Assembly (NCBI GenBank): GCA_017543645.1
Contig: JAFYFR010000110.1
Coordinates: forward strand, 1 to 16,938
DNA from: Bacteroidales bacterium
Lineage (GTDB): Bacteria > Bacteroidota > Bacteroidia > Bacteroidales > UBA3824
Direction: 5' to 3'
Length of the DNA stretch: 16,938 nucleotides
Under the pieces are notes generated by a model. It was given only the letters and a program-made list of their open reading frames with translations, had not been told where the DNA came from and made no database searches. This document shows positions 15,292 through 16,938 of this stretch, piece after piece. A program made the position numbers and the translations under genes. Numbering within the stretch: position 1 is the first letter of the stretch; every line of letters begins with the position of its first letter.

Positions 15292-15906
15292 CTATTTTTT
15301 GATTTGCAGAGTTTTGTCGATAAGTTTAATTAGCTTGTTGAGGTCGTCGGGATTGTTAGGAAAATTCAGATTGTCGATGTCAACGGTTAGAATTTTTCCG
15401 AGATGATACGACGAAGTCCATTTTTCGTATTTTTCGTTGAGGCGTGTAAGGTACTCAGGACTAATGCTTTGCTCGTATACTCTGCCGCGTTTTCTAATCT
15501 GCTGGATGAGTGTGGAAACGTTGGCCTTGAGATATATGAGCAGGTCGGGCGGACTGATAAGCGAGCTCATTTTTTCAAACATTCCTAAATAGTTGTTGAA
15601 GTCGCGTGTGTCGAGCAGGCGCATATCGTGAAGGTTTTCGGCAAAAACGTATGCGTCTTCGTATATGGTGCGGTCTTGGATAACGTTGCGTCCCGATTTT
15701 CTGATGTCGATGATTTCGCCGAGGCGGCTCTGCATAAAGTAAATCTGGAGGTTGAACGCCCAACGCTCCATATCCTCGTAAAAATTGTTGAGGTACGGAT
15801 TGGTTTCGGCATCTTCGAAATGCGCCTCCCAGTTGTAGTGCCGTGCTAAAAGGTTGGCAAGTGTTGTCTTGCCCGAGCCTATGTTTCCTGCTATTGCGAT
15901 GTGCAT
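15292..15906 (-). CDS. Deoxynucleoside kinase (dAK/dGK/dCK family)
   Basis: The 204-residue protein is a standard-length bacterial deoxynucleoside kinase, which phosphorylates salvaged deoxynucleosides at the 5' position with ATP. The P-loop GNIGSGKTT is at 7-15. A Glu at 31 lies where the family's first substrate-contacting acidic residue is expected, and the DRT motif (78-80, in QDRTIYEDAYVF) supplies the catalytic and base-discriminating residues. DLLIYL (121-126) is the fourth strand, and R140-x-R142 begins the lid (RGRVYE). Which base it prefers cannot be decided by eye. It is divergent from rpe across a 127-bp spacer and is followed after 60 nt by the DUF4254 operon. I saw no clear -7 box upstream of it. 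Confidence 0.92.
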   Translation of the reverse strand: MHIAIAGNIGSGKTTLANLLARHYNWEAHFEDAETNPYLNNFYEDMERWAFNLQIYFMQSRLGEIIDIRKSGRNVIQDRTIYEDAYVFAENLHDMRLLDTRDFNNYLGMFEKMSSLISPPDLLIYLKANVSTLIQQIRKRGRVYEQSISPEYLTRLNEKYEKWTSSYHLGKILTVDIDNLNFPNNPDDLNKLIKLIDKTLQIKK

Positions 15907-16033
15907 GGTTTGTAGTTTTTTGATAGGTGTTTTAACTTTTTTAACGATTGGTAAAATTAATAAATAGATTTTATAAAAAGGAATTTATCTTGAAACAATT
16001 TGTTTTTAAATTTGCAGAAAAATTTTTTTCGTA
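15907..16033. other. Divergent intergenic region between deoxynucleoside kinase and rpe
   Basis: This 127-bp AT-rich spacer must hold the starts of transcription for both outward-facing genes. On the rpe side a -7 box is present at 16007-16014. On the kinase side I found no TAnnTTTG match on the minus strand; the nearest is TAATTTTA. No riboswitch, operator palindrome or repeat is evident. Confidence 0.5.
16007..16014 (+). promoter_or_regulatory. Bacteroidota -7 promoter box for rpe
   Basis: TAAATTTG matches the -7 consensus TAnnTTTG and lies 19 nt before the rpe ATG. The best -33 candidate is TTTA at 15984-15987, 19 nt upstream, one base off the TTTG consensus. The leader would be about 12 nt, short but usual for Bacteroidota. 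Confidence 0.55.
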
Positions 16034-16705
16034 ATGAACACAAACAAAATATTAGTGTCGCCGTCGATACTCGCCGCCGACCATGCAAATATTCAGAAAG
16101 AGATTGAACTTATTAACCGCAGCGGAGCCGATTGGATTCATGTGGATATTATGGACGGAGTTTTCGTTCCTAACATGTCATTTGGATTTCCGATTGTAAA
16201 GGCTACCAAAAAACATGCGCAACTTCCTTTGGATGTGCATCTTATGATTGTTAACCCACAAAACTACATTCAGGAGTTTATTAATGCGGGTGCCGACATA
16301 CTTACCATTCATTATGAGGCTGTTACACACCTTCACCGCGCTATCTGGCAAATCAAAAACGCCGGAGTGAAGGCTGGTGTGGCACTCAATCCGTCAACAC
16401 CAGTTTCGATGCTCGAAGAAATTATCCAAGATGTGGATATGGTGCTGATTATGACCGTTAATCCGGGGTTTGGCGGACAAAAGTTTATCGAAAACTCGTA
16501 TTCCAAAATTATGCGATGTAAAGACCTTATCCTCAGGCGTAACAGCAATGCTCTTATTGAGGTAGACGGCGGTGTAGAAAGTCATAATGCGGCTAACTTG
16601 ATAAATGCCGGCGTAGATGTTATGGTGGCTGGCAGCTATATTTTCGGCGCAAAAGATTACGCCGAAAATGTTAAACTGCTTAAATATCCTTTGCGCACTT
16701 GCTGA
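16034..16705 (+). CDS. rpe: Ribulose-phosphate 3-epimerase
   Basis: The 223-residue TIM-barrel enzyme interconverts D-ribulose 5-phosphate and D-xylulose 5-phosphate in the pentose phosphate pathway. All signature blocks are present: SPSILAAD (9-16), WIHVDIMDGVFVPNMSFG (34-51), DVHLMI (67-72), the phosphate loop TVNPGFGGQKF (141-151) and IEVDGGV (175-181). The metal ligands H36, D38, H69 and D178 are all in place, with D38 and D178 as the acid-base pair. The start follows a -7 box at a normal distance. It is the only complete plus-strand gene in the window, convergent with the Mrp gene with 34 nt between the stops. Confidence 0.97.
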   Translation: MNTNKILVSPSILAADHANIQKEIELINRSGADWIHVDIMDGVFVPNMSFGFPIVKATKKHAQLPLDVHLMIVNPQNYIQEFINAGADILTIHYEAVTHLHRAIWQIKNAGVKAGVALNPSTPVSMLEEIIQDVDMVLIMTVNPGFGGQKFIENSYSKIMRCKDLILRRNSNALIEVDGGVESHNAANLINAGVDVMVAGSYIFGAKDYAENVKLLKYPLRTC

Positions 16706-16739
16706 TTACGTTGGCTGCCAATGCTTCGAAATATTCAGC

Positions 16740-16938
16740 TTACAACGAGCCGTTTTGCAAAACTGCGGGCTTGCCGTTGTCGCCGCTTTCGCAAATGCTC
16801 TGAACAAGAGGCACTTGGGCTATAATGTCGATACCGTATTTTTCAGAAACAGCCTTGTTGCCCTCTTTGCCAAATATATAGTACTTATTATTAGGCAGTT
16901 CGGCGGGCGTAAACCAAGCCATATTTTCTACAATGCCA
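16740..16938 (-). CDS. mrp: Mrp/ApbC-type P-loop ATPase, C-terminal fragment (cut by window edge)
   Basis: The visible 65 codons encode the C-terminus of an Mrp/ApbC (NBP35-like) ATPase, a scaffold or carrier for iron-sulfur clusters. The frame is open to the right edge: five codons before the internal Met read GIVEN, giving GIVENMAWFTPAEL, the usual stretch of this family. The metal-binding Cys pair found elsewhere in the family (CxxC after MAWF) is not present here; this subgroup has MAWFTPAELPNNKYYIFG instead. Then come GIDIIAQVPLVQSICESGDNGKP and a short tail. Internal ATG codons are not the real start; the full protein is about 350-370 residues in relatives. Confidence 0.88.
   Translation of the reverse strand, partial: GIVENMAWFTPAELPNNKYYIFGKEGNKAVSEKYGIDIIAQVPLVQSICESGDNGKPAVLQNGSL

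Noticed and set aside
16701..16739. Possible bidirectional terminator between rpe and mrp (GCTGA ... TCAGC)
   Set aside because: Only a 5-bp stem with a loop of about 29 nt and no T-run on either side; too weak to call.
1..16938. CRISPR arrays, tRNA/rRNA genes, insertion sequences, attachment sites and prophage genes
   Set aside because: Looked for on both strands; no repeat-spacer pattern, cloverleaf, transposase or terminal inverted repeat was seen.

Overview
The window reads as chromosome of a member of the Bacteroidota, most likely Bacteroidales. The supporting signs are a type B ribosomal protein L31, an S46 dipeptidyl-peptidase, a fused HisIE, a DUF4254 protein beside a GT9 glycosyltransferase, no clear Shine-Dalgarno sequences, and several copies of the Bacteroidota promoter -7 box (TAnnTTTG). 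There are no tRNA or rRNA genes, no insertion sequences, no CRISPR array and no phage genes. Apart from one convergent gene at the right edge the coding density is very high and gene junctions overlap or nearly touch.

Layout from left to right. (a) 1-68: the first 22 codons of L31 (minus strand), with its promoter and an AT-rich spacer. (b) 182-11572: nine colinear minus-strand genes. In transcription order they are hisIE, an S46 peptidase, a small lipoprotein, recX, a soluble REC-PAS-GAF-PAS-HisKA_3 histidine kinase, a two-receiver response regulator, cheA, cheW and a membrane chemoreceptor (MCP). The only clear promoter for this run is upstream of hisIE; the last five genes overlap or lie within 24 nt of each other. 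(c) 11656-15231: a minus-strand operon of a DUF4254 protein, a GT9 (heptosyltransferase-like) enzyme and an LTA-synthase-like membrane phosphotransferase, with its own -7 box. (d) 15292-15906: a deoxynucleoside kinase, divergent from (e) rpe at 16034-16705 (plus strand). (f) 16740-16938: the C-terminal end of an Mrp/ApbC P-loop ATPase, convergent with rpe and running off the right edge.

The most interesting part is the signalling cluster at 182-7916. It joins two phosphorelay styles: a NarL-type HisKA_3 kinase and a chemotaxis CheA/CheW/MCP array. The gene between them encodes a protein made only of two receivers. The first looks like the partner of a NarL-type kinase and the second like a CheY/PilH partner of CheA. 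The kinase itself begins with a receiver that CheA could in principle phosphorylate. No cheR, cheB, standalone cheY or flagellar gene lies in the window, although the MCP keeps good methylation-site consensus sequences. I infer a 'merged' sensory circuit with both membrane (Cache) and cytoplasmic (PAS/GAF) inputs and an output that is not visible here. The DUF4254-GT9-phosphotransferase operon looks like a small envelope-glycan assembly or decoration unit whose product is unknown.
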